DNA of 64,000 nucleotides from Actinacidiphila paucisporea. Its GTDB lineage: Bacteria; Actinomycetota; Actinomycetes; Streptomycetales; Streptomycetaceae. A program made the position numbers and the translations under genes. This document shows positions 17,491-25,629 of the stretch, in pieces; within the stretch, counting starts at the first letter, position 1; every line of letters begins with the position of its first letter. Location of the stretch: contig NZ_FRBI01000005.1 in the NCBI RefSeq assembly GCF_900142575.1, positions 124,001 to 188,000 of the forward strand, written 5' to 3'. The notes under the pieces were generated by a model. The model worked only from the letters and a program-made list of their open reading frames with translations. It ran no database searches and was not told the origin of the DNA.

Positions 17491-17563
17491 GCGGGCCCGC
17501 CCGGCCCGGCCGCGCCACCACCGCGACGAGCACCCGGCTCGCGACACGGGACCCCCGCAACCC

Positions 17564-18475
17564 TCAGTTCGCCAGTGCCGAACGAGCTGTCGCGCGCGCC
17601 ACACTTTCCACCAGTTTGACACCTTCGCTCATCGACGTACTGCGGTCCGAAAGGACCGCCATGAGGCAGCGATGTCCGTTGACCGTGAACAGTCCGATGC
17701 TGTTGATGTCCCAGAGGCCGGTCGCATCGCGTTGCAGCCAGCCGTTCTTCACCGCCCACGACGAGCCGCCGGCCGCCGAGATGCCCCATGACTGGCCGCG
17801 CTCGACGCTGCTCATCAGGGTCTGGACGTACGCCCGGGATTCCTTCGCCAGGACGCCGGAGGCCGTAGCCGGTGTCCCGCCGGAGCCGAACACCGCCGCC
17901 AGGAGTCGTATCTGGTCACTCGCAGTTGTCCGGGTGAGCCCCCACTTGTTGCCGGGACCGCCCTTCGTCCCGGTCAGCCCCAGACGCTTGTTCGCCGAGT
18001 CCAGTCCCGGCGCCCGTCCGATCTGCCGCCACAGCGTGTTCGCCGCGGCATTGTCGCTGTGCTGGATCATCGGCTGCGCATACGCGCGCTCCTGCGCGGT
18101 GGCCGTCCGCCCCGCGCCCTGCGCCTGCAGCAGTACTGCGGCCAGGATGTCGACCTTGACGATGCTGGCGGTGTCGTAGGCGTGGTCGTCCCCGAAGACG
18201 GTGACCTTCCGGTTTGCGCCATCCAGCGGCAGCACCGCTGCCGTGACACGCGCTGCGCCTCGGGGATGCACCTCCGCAGGGAGATGCGTGACGGAAACAC
18301 CGGGTTGCGGTGTTGACGACGGTGCCGCCGCAGCGGCCGACCCCGCGCCCAGCGCACCGACCGTGACAAGTGCGGTGACGGCTGCGAGGAAACCGCCACC
18401 AAGCTTGGCAGCGGCTTTCCGAGTGGGCCGCGCGGTGGATTTCGCGCGCGGCGTGCAGCGTGATCGGTACGGCAT
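17564..18475 (-). CDS. Secreted class A beta-lactamase-related serine hydrolase
   Basis: About 303 residues with a long basic N-terminus and a hydrophobic core ending near AGSAAAAA, i.e. a Sec-type signal peptide. The penicillin-recognising fold is marked by SIVK (SxxK nucleophile) and SDN (HSDNAAANTLW). The third motif reads VKNGW instead of the KTG of true beta-lactamases, which is usual for this Streptomyces subfamily and argues against assuming antibiotic hydrolysis. A transpeptidase-like or esterase role is as likely. The ATG at 18475 is preceded only by a weak ribosome site. Confidence 0.82.
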   Translation of the reverse strand: MPYRSRCTPRAKSTARPTRKAAAKLGGGFLAAVTALVTVGALGAGSAAAAAPSSTPQPGVSVTHLPAEVHPRGAARVTAAVLPLDGANRKVTVFGDDHAYDTASIVKVDILAAVLLQAQGAGRTATAQERAYAQPMIQHSDNAAANTLWRQIGRAPGLDSANKRLGLTGTKGGPGNKWGLTRTTASDQIRLLAAVFGSGGTPATASGVLAKESRAYVQTLMSSVERGQSWGISAAGGSSWAVKNGWLQRDATGLWDINSIGLFTVNGHRCLMAVLSDRSTSMSEGVKLVESVARATARSALAN

Positions 18476-18730
18476 CAAAAGGCAACCTCATCAGGAGTTC
18501 TGGTCGGTGCCAAAGATAGGCAAACCGCACGCCGGTGGGAGTGAGCCCCGTCACCAAAGCTCACCTTCAGGTGCAATTGCGATAAGGGTCACAAAGCGGA
18601 TGGCACGGATTGTCTGATGCCCGGACGCTCGGGTTGCCCACCTCCAGAGCGATCGCGACGCGACACGGCGCGACGGTGATCCTCGATCAGGCTGCGGGCG
18701 GCGGGGTCGGCCGTGCTCGCGCCGCCGGGT

Positions 18731-20020
18731 TCACCCGCCGCAGGGCAGCAGCAGGGTGAACACGGTGGGCGAGGAGCCGGCCAGGGAGAGCCTGCCACCG
18801 GAGGCCTCGGCCAGGTCCCGGGCCAGTGACAGGCCGATCCCGGTGCCGGGCCCGATCGTCGCCCCCCGGTCGAACAGCCTGGCCGACGGGAAGCTCATCC
18901 GGCCCTCGTCGGCCACGTCGAACGCGAGCCCGCCGCTGGTCTCCCGCACGGTCACGTCCACGCGTCCGCTGCCGTGAACACGAGCGTTTTCCAGCAGCAC
19001 GTCAAGGATCTGGCCGACAGCGCGGTCGGGCAGCGGAAGGTCCTCCACGCCGGGGGCGAGCCGTATGGCGAGGCGGCGCTGTTCCTGGGCGAACACGCCG
19101 TGCCAGCGGGTTTCGACGCGATCGAGCAGGACGGCGGCCGTCCGGGTGGCGCTGCCGCCCCTTCCCCCCTCGGCCTTCGCCTTGGCCAGGCGCAGGACCT
19201 CGTCGATCGTGTGGTGCAGGTGTCCGCTCTGGGCCAGGGCCTCCTCGATCGCCGCACGCAGGTCGACGTCCGGTGTGGCGAGCGCGGTTTCGAGGCCGAG
19301 TTGCAGTCCGGCCAGCGGTGTCCGCAACTGGTGGGACGCGTTCGCCGTGAAGTGCCGCTCGTGTCGCAGTAGACGTGCCAGCTCGGCGACCATGGCGTTC
19401 TGGGTGCGGGCCACCTGGTCGATCTCGGCTATGTGGCTGCTCGCCGCGCGGGCGGTCAGGTCACCGTCGGCGATGTCCTGGCAGACCGAGGAGAGGTTCT
19501 CCAGCGGTGCCGACAGCGCGCGGGCCTGCCGCCGGGCGACGAGGACCGCGACCGCCAGGGCGAACGCGGCCACCCCTGACAGCAGTGCCCAGGCCGCCAG
19601 CACGCGGGACCATACGTGCCCGGCGTCGACGGCCGCCCGCACGACGCCGATGACCTGCTCGTTGCTCGATACGGGGACGGCCACCACGATGTGCCCGCCA
19701 GAGCGCTCGCTGACGGCGACTGTGGAGGCGGCCCGCCGCGTCGCCGCGTCCCCGGTACGCGGGCCGGCCCCCGCCTGCAGACGCATGCCTGCGTCGTACA
19801 CGCCCACCTGCGTCCCGCCCGGGGGAGTGGGCAGCTCCACCGGGTCGCCGGCGGAGAACTCCGGGCCCACGCGCACCGCGGCGGCCAGCGCGTCCCGCTC
19901 CAGCCTGCCACGCTCGTCGTCGAAAGCGGCGACCCGAATTCCCACGGCCAGCGGCAGCGCGAGCAGGACGAGCGCGAGCAGCACGGCCGCTACGGCCACG
20001 CGGGCCACACGCTGTCTCAT
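18731..20020 (-). CDS. Sensor histidine kinase
   Basis: A 429-residue membrane kinase. TM1 (about 5-33) and TM2 (about 137-162) flank an extracytoplasmic sensor domain of roughly 100 residues; then a HAMP-like linker, the HisKA box with phospho-acceptor H230 (TANASHQLRTPLAGL), an N-box (VLLENARVHG) and G-box (GPGTGIGLSLARDLAEASGG). It is divergent from an operon whose last gene is an OmpR-type regulator (24819-25580) and is almost certainly its partner. The likely stimulus is something handled by the intervening ABC transporter and lipoprotein, e.g. an envelope-active compound. Confidence 0.92.
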   Translation of the reverse strand: MRQRVARVAVAAVLLALVLLALPLAVGIRVAAFDDERGRLERDALAAAVRVGPEFSAGDPVELPTPPGGTQVGVYDAGMRLQAGAGPRTGDAATRRAASTVAVSERSGGHIVVAVPVSSNEQVIGVVRAAVDAGHVWSRVLAAWALLSGVAAFALAVAVLVARRQARALSAPLENLSSVCQDIADGDLTARAASSHIAEIDQVARTQNAMVAELARLLRHERHFTANASHQLRTPLAGLQLGLETALATPDVDLRAAIEEALAQSGHLHHTIDEVLRLAKAKAEGGRGGSATRTAAVLLDRVETRWHGVFAQEQRRLAIRLAPGVEDLPLPDRAVGQILDVLLENARVHGSGRVDVTVRETSGGLAFDVADEGRMSFPSARLFDRGATIGPGTGIGLSLARDLAEASGGRLSLAGSSPTVFTLLLPCGG

Positions 20021-20082
20021 GGACCCATCATGCGGGCTCCGCGGGACCGGCCCGCACCGATCGGCCCCCAATTTTGCCGTCG

Positions 20083-20111
20083 TCTAACCCGCGCTGCCCC
20101 TGGCTCTAACC
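20083..20111. promoter_or_regulatory. Direct repeat TCTAACC in the kinase/lipoprotein divergent promoter
   Basis: TCTAACC occurs at 20083-20089 and 20105-20111, start-to-start spacing 22 bp (two helical turns). OmpR-family regulators typically bind tandem direct repeats on one DNA face, so this is a candidate site for the response regulator encoded at the end of the operon. Confidence 0.45.
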
Positions 20112-20134
20112 GGCGGGTTCGTAGCGTCTGCGGC

Positions 20135-20794
20135 ATGACCACACCACGCGAACTCCTTCTGACATCCGCCGGGTTCGTCCTTGCCGCAGTGGTGACGACC
20201 GCCTGCGGCTCCTCGGGTGGTTCGACGCACGCCACCGGCAGCACCAGTACGACCGCCTCTGCCCCCGTGACGAGCGCTACCACCGACTCCCCCACGAGCG
20301 CCTCCGGTCCGCCGGCCGCCGAGTCCAACCCAGCCGGCGACATCCCCGACAACCAGGCCTACGTGGCCTTCAGCCCCAGGGGCGGCGGCTTCACCGTCAA
20401 GGTCCCCGAGGGCTGGGCCCGCACCGACGCCGGGGCGGTGACGACGTTCACCGACAAGCTCAACCGCATCCAGATCGAGGCCCTTTCCGGCGGCGCGGCA
20501 CCGACCCCCAGCACGGTGACCGCGACCGTGGTTCCCCGACTTCGGCAGAGCATCGCGAACTTCGCCTCACCGAAGGTCTCCGCCGTCAGCCGCAGGGCGG
20601 GTCAAGCCGTCCTGCTGACCTACCGCGGCGACGCGGCGGCCGACCCCGTCACAGGCAAGGTCGTCAAGGACGCCTTCGAACGCTACGCGTTCCATCAGGC
20701 GGGCCGCGAGGTCGACCTCACCTTGTCCGGACCCGTAGGAGCCGACAACGTCGACCCCTGGCGGATCGTGACCGACTCCCTCACCTGGCGATGA
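20135..20794 (+). CDS. Small lipoprotein with PsbP/LpqN-like C-terminal region
   Basis: A 219-residue precursor with a hydrophobic signal ending in VTTACGSS, a lipobox-type cysteine (the -3 position is Thr, slightly off consensus). A Ser/Thr/Ala-rich tether of about 55 residues leads to a compact domain starting FSPRGGGFTVKVPEGW, resembling the PsbP/Mog1/LpqN fold. It is the first gene of an operon and overlaps the first ABC ATPase gene by an ATGA. Probably an outer-surface sensor or substrate-binding partner of the transporter. Confidence 0.78.
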   Translation: MTTPRELLLTSAGFVLAAVVTTACGSSGGSTHATGSTSTTASAPVTSATTDSPTSASGPPAAESNPAGDIPDNQAYVAFSPRGGGFTVKVPEGWARTDAGAVTTFTDKLNRIQIEALSGGAAPTPSTVTATVVPRLRQSIANFASPKVSAVSRRAGQAVLLTYRGDAAADPVTGKVVKDAFERYAFHQAGREVDLTLSGPVGADNVDPWRIVTDSLTWR

Positions 20795-21489
20795 CCGGAA
20801 CCAACGGCACCTCCATGGCGGACCACGCCCTCGACGCACGCGACCTCTACCGGTTCTTCCGCGCCGGTGAGGAAGAGACCCTCGCTCTGCGCGGCGTCAG
20901 TCTGCACGTCGCGCGCGGTGAGACCGTCGCCGTCATCGGACCCTCGGGATCGGGCAAATCCACCCTGCTCGCCTGCCTGGCCGGACTCGACGAGCCCGCC
21001 GGAGGCACCGTCCACATCGCCGGCGAACGCCTCAGCCACCGCCCCGAAAGCGAAAGAGCACGCCTGCGAGCCCAGCACATCGGAGTCGTGACGCAGTCCG
21101 GCAACCTCGTCGCCCACCTCAGCGTCCGCGACAACATCCGCCTCGCCCGCAGTGCCGCGCGCGGAAAGAGCTCCCAGCCGATGACCGAACTGCTGGAACG
21201 CACAGGACTGGCACACCGCGCTCACGCCCTGCCCCGCCAGTTGTCCGGAGGCGAACTGGCCCGCGCCGGGCTGGCAGTGGCCCTGGCCAACGACCCCGAT
21301 GTCCTCCTGGCCGACGAACCCACCGGCGAACTCGACGGCTCGACCGAACGCAGGATCCTCGACCTGCTGCGGGCCCACCGCGACACCTCGCGCGGCGTGC
21401 TGCTGGTGACCCACAGCCGTCAGGCGCTGCGGATCGCCGACCGGGTGATCAGTCTGGACGACGGAAGGATCCTCGATGACGAGCGCTGA
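20791..21489 (+). CDS. ABC transporter ATP-binding protein (MacB/LolD type), first copy
   Basis: A 232-residue ATPase: Walker A GPSGSGKST, Q-loop VVTQSG, signature LSGGELARA, Walker B VLLADEPTGELDG and H-loop VTHSRQ. The ATG overlaps the lipoprotein stop and the 3' end overlaps the second ATPase gene by 14 bases, so translation is coupled. The two different ATPases in one operon probably form a heterodimer powering the FtsX-type permease. Confidence 0.92.
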   Translation: MTGTNGTSMADHALDARDLYRFFRAGEEETLALRGVSLHVARGETVAVIGPSGSGKSTLLACLAGLDEPAGGTVHIAGERLSHRPESERARLRAQHIGVVTQSGNLVAHLSVRDNIRLARSAARGKSSQPMTELLERTGLAHRAHALPRQLSGGELARAGLAVALANDPDVLLADEPTGELDGSTERRILDLLRAHRDTSRGVLLVTHSRQALRIADRVISLDDGRILDDER

Positions 21490-22171
21490 CGTCCTGGTCG
21501 ACGCCCGCGACGCCGCCCGCACCTACGGCCGTGGCCCGACCGCCGTGGTGGCCGTGCACGGTGCCACTTTCCAGGTCCGGGCAGGCGACCGCACCGCCGT
21601 CGTCGGACCTTCCGGATCGGGGAAATCCACCCTGCTGCACCTGCTGGCCGGGCTGGAACGCCCCAGCGGCGGACGGGTGTCCTGGCCTGGCCTCGACACC
21701 CCGTCCGCGGAATCGGCACCCATCCATCAGATCGGCGTCGTGTTCCAGGGCCCGAGCCTGATCCCGGCACTCGACGTGGTCGAGAACACGGCCCTGCCGC
21801 TGGTCCTGGCCGGCGTGCCGGAAGGCCAGGCGCAACGGCGCGCGCAAGCCAGCCTGCACGACCTGGGCATCGCCGGCCTGGCGCGACGCCTGCCCGAGGA
21901 GCTGTCCGGCGGACAGGCCCAGCGCGTGGCGATCGCCCGCGTGCTCACCCAGTCGCCCCGGCTCGTCCTGGCGGACGAGCCGAGCGGACATCTCGACCGT
22001 GCCACCGCCGACCACGTCATCGATGTCCTGATCAGCGCGGTGGACATGCTCGGCGCGGCACTCGTCGTGACCACGCACGACCACGCCGTCGCACGACGTC
22101 TCGCCATCCGGCGGGAGATGCACGAAGGACGGCTCATTGCACCCCACGGCACCCAAGGACCACAGTCATGA
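21476..22171 (+). CDS. ABC transporter ATP-binding protein, second copy
   Basis: A 231-residue ATPase: Walker A GPSGSGKST, Q-loop GVVFQGPSL, signature LSGGQAQRVAIARVL, Walker B LVLADEPSGHLDR, H-loop VTTHDH. More canonical in its signature (LSGGQ) than the first copy. It overlaps genes on both sides (ATGA with the permease at 22168). Confidence 0.92.
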   Translation: MTSADVLVDARDAARTYGRGPTAVVAVHGATFQVRAGDRTAVVGPSGSGKSTLLHLLAGLERPSGGRVSWPGLDTPSAESAPIHQIGVVFQGPSLIPALDVVENTALPLVLAGVPEGQAQRRAQASLHDLGIAGLARRLPEELSGGQAQRVAIARVLTQSPRLVLADEPSGHLDRATADHVIDVLISAVDMLGAALVVTTHDHAVARRLAIRREMHEGRLIAPHGTQGPQS

Positions 22172-24822
22172 TCATCACCTGGGCCGCGGGACTGATCCGG
22201 CGGCGCTCCGGACGGCTGGCGGCCACCGCCCTGGGCATCGCGCTCGCCGTCGCCCTCGCGGCCGCCCTCGGCTCGTTCCTGACCGCATCGAAGTCGACGA
22301 TGACCGCGCGGGCCGCCCGATCGGTCGCCGTCGACTGGCAGGTGGAGGTCCAGGCAGGCACCGATCCGGCAACCGTCCTCCGCAGCGTGCGGACCTCACC
22401 CGGGGTGAGAACAGCCTTGCCCGTCGGCTTCGCCCGCACCTCCGGATTCCAGGCAAGAGCCGGCGGCTCCGTGCAGAGCACAGGACCGGGGACGGCCCTC
22501 GGCATGCCCGACGGCTACAGCTCCGCCTTCCCGCAGGAGATCCGCCAGCTGACCGGCACCCCCGCAGGTGTCGAACTCGCGCAGCAGACCGCGGCCAACC
22601 TCCACGCCGCGCCCGGCGACACCGTCACCATCACCCTGCCCGGGGCCCCCGAGACCCGGGTGAAGGTCGACGGCGTCGTCGACCTGCCGCAGGCCGACTC
22701 CCTGTTCCAGAAGGTCGGAGCACCCCCCCAGTCCCAGCCCACGGCGCCCCCCGACAACGTGATCCTGCTCCCGGCAGCCGCGTTCAGCCGACTGACCGGG
22801 GCCGCCGGAGCGACCGCCGTCACCACACAGATCCACGTGGCCCGCAACGCCCGCCTGCCCTCGGACCCGGCAGCCGCCTACACCGCGGTCACCGGCGCCG
22901 CCCACAACCTCGAAGTCCGCAGCGCCGGGGGCGCGTTGGTGGGAGACAACATCGGCGCGGCCCTCGGCGCCGCCCGCGAGGACGCCCTGTACGCGCAGAT
23001 ACTCTTCCTCTTCCTCGGCGCGCCCGGCGTGACCCTCGCCGCCCTGCTCACCGCCGCCGTGGCCGGGTCCGGCGCGGACCGGCGACGGGGCGAACAGGCC
23101 CTGCTGCGCACCCGCGGCCTGGCACCGCGCAAGGTCGGCACCCTCGCCGTGATCGAGGCCCTGCTCATCGGCACTGCCGGCGGACTGCTGGGCCTCGGCC
23201 TGGCCGCAGTCGCCGGGCGCGCCGCCTTCGGGACGGCCTCGTTCGGAGCGACGGCCACCTCGGCAGCCCTGTGGTCGGGTACCGCCTTCGCCCTCGGTCT
23301 CGCTGTGGCGCTGTTGGTCGTCCTGGTACCCGCGATCCGGGATCTGCGGGCGGCAACGGTCGCCCAGGCCCGTCGGAGCGTCGGCCGCCGTGACCGCTCA
23401 CCCCTGTGGATGCGCTACGGCCTGGACATCGTGATGCTCGCCGGGTCGCTGCTGGTCTTCCGAGCCTCGAGCGGCAACAACTACGCGCTGGTCCTCGCGC
23501 CCGAAGGCGTCGCCAGCATCTCCGTGTCCTACTGGGCGTTTCTGGGCCCTGGGCTGCTGTGGCTCGGATCGGCCCTGGTCCTGTGGCGCCTGACCGCCTT
23601 CGCCCTCCGCCACGGCAGGGGCCTGCTGACCCGCCTCGCCCGTCCACTGACCGGCACCCTGGCCGGCACCGCCGCAGCCGGCATCAACCGCAGGCGCCGC
23701 CCGCTGGCCCGTTCCGTCGTGCTGTTCGCCCTTGCCCTGTCCTTCGCCGCCTCGACCGCCACATTCAACGCCACCTACCGGCAACAGGCCGAAGCCGACG
23801 CCCAGTTGACCAACGGCGCGGACGTCACCGTAACCGAGCCGCCAGGCGCCGCGACCGGCCCCGAGGGCGCGTCCGCCCTGGCAGCCGTATCCGGAGTGCA
23901 CCACGTCGAGCCGATCCAGCACCGGTTCGCGTACGTCGGATCCGACCTCCAGGACCTCTACGGCGTGCGGCCCACCAGCGTCGGGTCTGTCACCGCGCTG
24001 CAGGACGCGTACTTCGCCGGCGACACCGCCCACGACTTGATGGCCGCCCTGAAGGCGCGGCCCGACTCCCTCCTGGTGAGCGCTGAGACCGTTCGCGACT
24101 TCCAACTGGCCCCCGGCGACCTGATCAATCTGCGACTGCCCTACGCCCGCACCGGGGCCCTGCGCACGGTCCCCTTCCACTTCGCCGGCGTCGTCAAGGA
24201 GTTCCCCACCGCCCCCAAGGACAGCTTCCTCGTCGCCAACGCGGCTTACGTCGCCAAGTCGACCGGCAGCGCTGCGGTCGGCGCCTTCCTCGTCGACACC
24301 GGAGGCACCCATCAGAAGCAGGTGGGTGACCGCCTGCGCTCGCAGCTCGGCACCACGGCGACGGTCACCGACATCACCCGCACCCGCAACGCGGTGGGCT
24401 CCAGCCTGACCTCCGTCGACCTGTCCGGCCTGACCCGCATCGAGCTGTTCTTCGCGGTCCTGCTGGCCGCCGGCGCCGGCGGCATCGTGCTGGTCCTCGG
24501 ACTCGCCGAGCGGCGGCGCACCTTCGCGATCACCACCGTCCTGGGTGCCGGCAGGCGCCAGGTACGCGGGCTGATGCTCAGCGAGGCCGCCGTCACCGCA
24601 GCCGGCGGCCTGCTCGGGGGTGCACTCATCGGCTGGGCGCTTTCGCAGATGCTGGTGAAGGTGCTCACCGGCGTCTTCGACCCGCCGCCATCGGCCGTCG
24701 CCGTACCCTGGGCCTACCTCGCCCTGACCGGCGGCGTCGCTCTTGCGGCCATCGCCTCCGCGGCGCTGGGCAGCGCCCGCAGCTTCTCCCGTCCGGCCGT
24801 CGAGGAGCTGCGTGAACTGTGA
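22168..24822 (+). CDS. FtsX-like ABC permease, duplicated form
   Basis: An 884-residue permease of the MacB/FtsX type with the long actinobacterial layout: an N-terminal TM helix, a large outside domain, three TM helices (about 280-420), further TM segments, a second outside domain, and a final FtsX block of three TM helices (FFAVLLAAGAGGIVLVLGLAERRRTFAITTV region to the C-terminus). Such transporters usually act on envelope lipids, lipoproteins or antimicrobial peptides by mechanotransmission rather than conventional uptake. Coupled at both ends (ATGA, GTGA). Confidence 0.9.
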   Translation: MIITWAAGLIRRRSGRLAATALGIALAVALAAALGSFLTASKSTMTARAARSVAVDWQVEVQAGTDPATVLRSVRTSPGVRTALPVGFARTSGFQARAGGSVQSTGPGTALGMPDGYSSAFPQEIRQLTGTPAGVELAQQTAANLHAAPGDTVTITLPGAPETRVKVDGVVDLPQADSLFQKVGAPPQSQPTAPPDNVILLPAAAFSRLTGAAGATAVTTQIHVARNARLPSDPAAAYTAVTGAAHNLEVRSAGGALVGDNIGAALGAAREDALYAQILFLFLGAPGVTLAALLTAAVAGSGADRRRGEQALLRTRGLAPRKVGTLAVIEALLIGTAGGLLGLGLAAVAGRAAFGTASFGATATSAALWSGTAFALGLAVALLVVLVPAIRDLRAATVAQARRSVGRRDRSPLWMRYGLDIVMLAGSLLVFRASSGNNYALVLAPEGVASISVSYWAFLGPGLLWLGSALVLWRLTAFALRHGRGLLTRLARPLTGTLAGTAAAGINRRRRPLARSVVLFALALSFAASTATFNATYRQQAEADAQLTNGADVTVTEPPGAATGPEGASALAAVSGVHHVEPIQHRFAYVGSDLQDLYGVRPTSVGSVTALQDAYFAGDTAHDLMAALKARPDSLLVSAETVRDFQLAPGDLINLRLPYARTGALRTVPFHFAGVVKEFPTAPKDSFLVANAAYVAKSTGSAAVGAFLVDTGGTHQKQVGDRLRSQLGTTATVTDITRTRNAVGSSLTSVDLSGLTRIELFFAVLLAAGAGGIVLVLGLAERRRTFAITTVLGAGRRQVRGLMLSEAAVTAAGGLLGGALIGWALSQMLVKVLTGVFDPPPSAVAVPWAYLALTGGVALAAIASAALGSARSFSRPAVEELREL

Positions 24823-25580
24823 GTGCACGTACCCTTCCAGGCATGCCTGCGCCAAACCCGTACGGGCCGGCCGTCACCAGCATCCTGGTCATCGAAGACG
24901 ACGAGGCGATCGGCCGCCATCTCCATACAGGGCTGCGGGGAAACGGCTACGCGGCGACCTGGTCCCGCACCGGAGTCAACGGCCTTGCCGAGGCCGCACA
25001 CCATCGCCACGACGCAGTCCTGCTGGACCTCGGACTCCCCGACACCGACGGGATGGATGTCGCCCGCCGGCTGCGAGCCGACCATCCCGACCTGCTGATC
25101 GTCATCCTCACGGCACGCAGCGACGAGATCGATGTCATCGCCGGCCTCGACGCCGGCGCGGACGACTACCTCGTCAAGCCCTTCAGTTTGAGCGTGCTGC
25201 TCGCCCGCCTGCGAGCCCACCTGCGCCGTCGGCCGGCCGACGCCCACACCGCCCGCCAGCCGATCCAGCTGGGCGACCTCACCGTGGACCCCTCCTCACG
25301 CCGCTGCCTGGCAGCCGGCACCGAAGTCGTTCTGCGCCCCAAGGAATTCGAACTTCTGGCGGCGCTCGCCCAGCAGCCTGGCATCGCGGTCTCCCGCGAG
25401 GAACTGATGGCGCAGGTGTGGGACGCGAACTGGTTCGGACCGACCAAAACCCTCGACGTGACGATGGCCGCCCTCCGCCGCCGCCTCGAGGCAGCAGAAG
25501 CGACCCTGGACCAGCCACGCCTGCCCCACATCGACACGCTCCGCGGGCACGGCTACCGGCTCGAACCACCCCCATCCTGA
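24819..25580 (+). CDS. OmpR/PhoB family response regulator
   Basis: About 253 residues. Receiver domain with the acidic pocket (VIEDDEA), phospho-acceptor D70 (LLDLGLPD), T98 (ILTAR) and K120 (YLVKPF), then a winged-helix DNA-binding domain (LRPKEFELLAALAQQPG, TLDVTMAALRRRLE, TLRGHGYRL). The GTG at 24819 overlaps the permease stop; an ATG at 24843 is an alternative. It is the last gene of the lipoprotein-ABC operon whose divergent neighbour is the histidine kinase, so kinase and regulator bracket the transporter they probably control. Confidence 0.93.
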   Translation: MSARTLPGMPAPNPYGPAVTSILVIEDDEAIGRHLHTGLRGNGYAATWSRTGVNGLAEAAHHRHDAVLLDLGLPDTDGMDVARRLRADHPDLLIVILTARSDEIDVIAGLDAGADDYLVKPFSLSVLLARLRAHLRRRPADAHTARQPIQLGDLTVDPSSRRCLAAGTEVVLRPKEFELLAALAQQPGIAVSREELMAQVWDANWFGPTKTLDVTMAALRRRLEAAEATLDQPRLPHIDTLRGHGYRLEPPPS

Positions 25581-25629
25581 GAAGGAGGCCCACCCGTGGC
25601 ACGACGCGATGAGGCGTTGAGGGGTGCCG

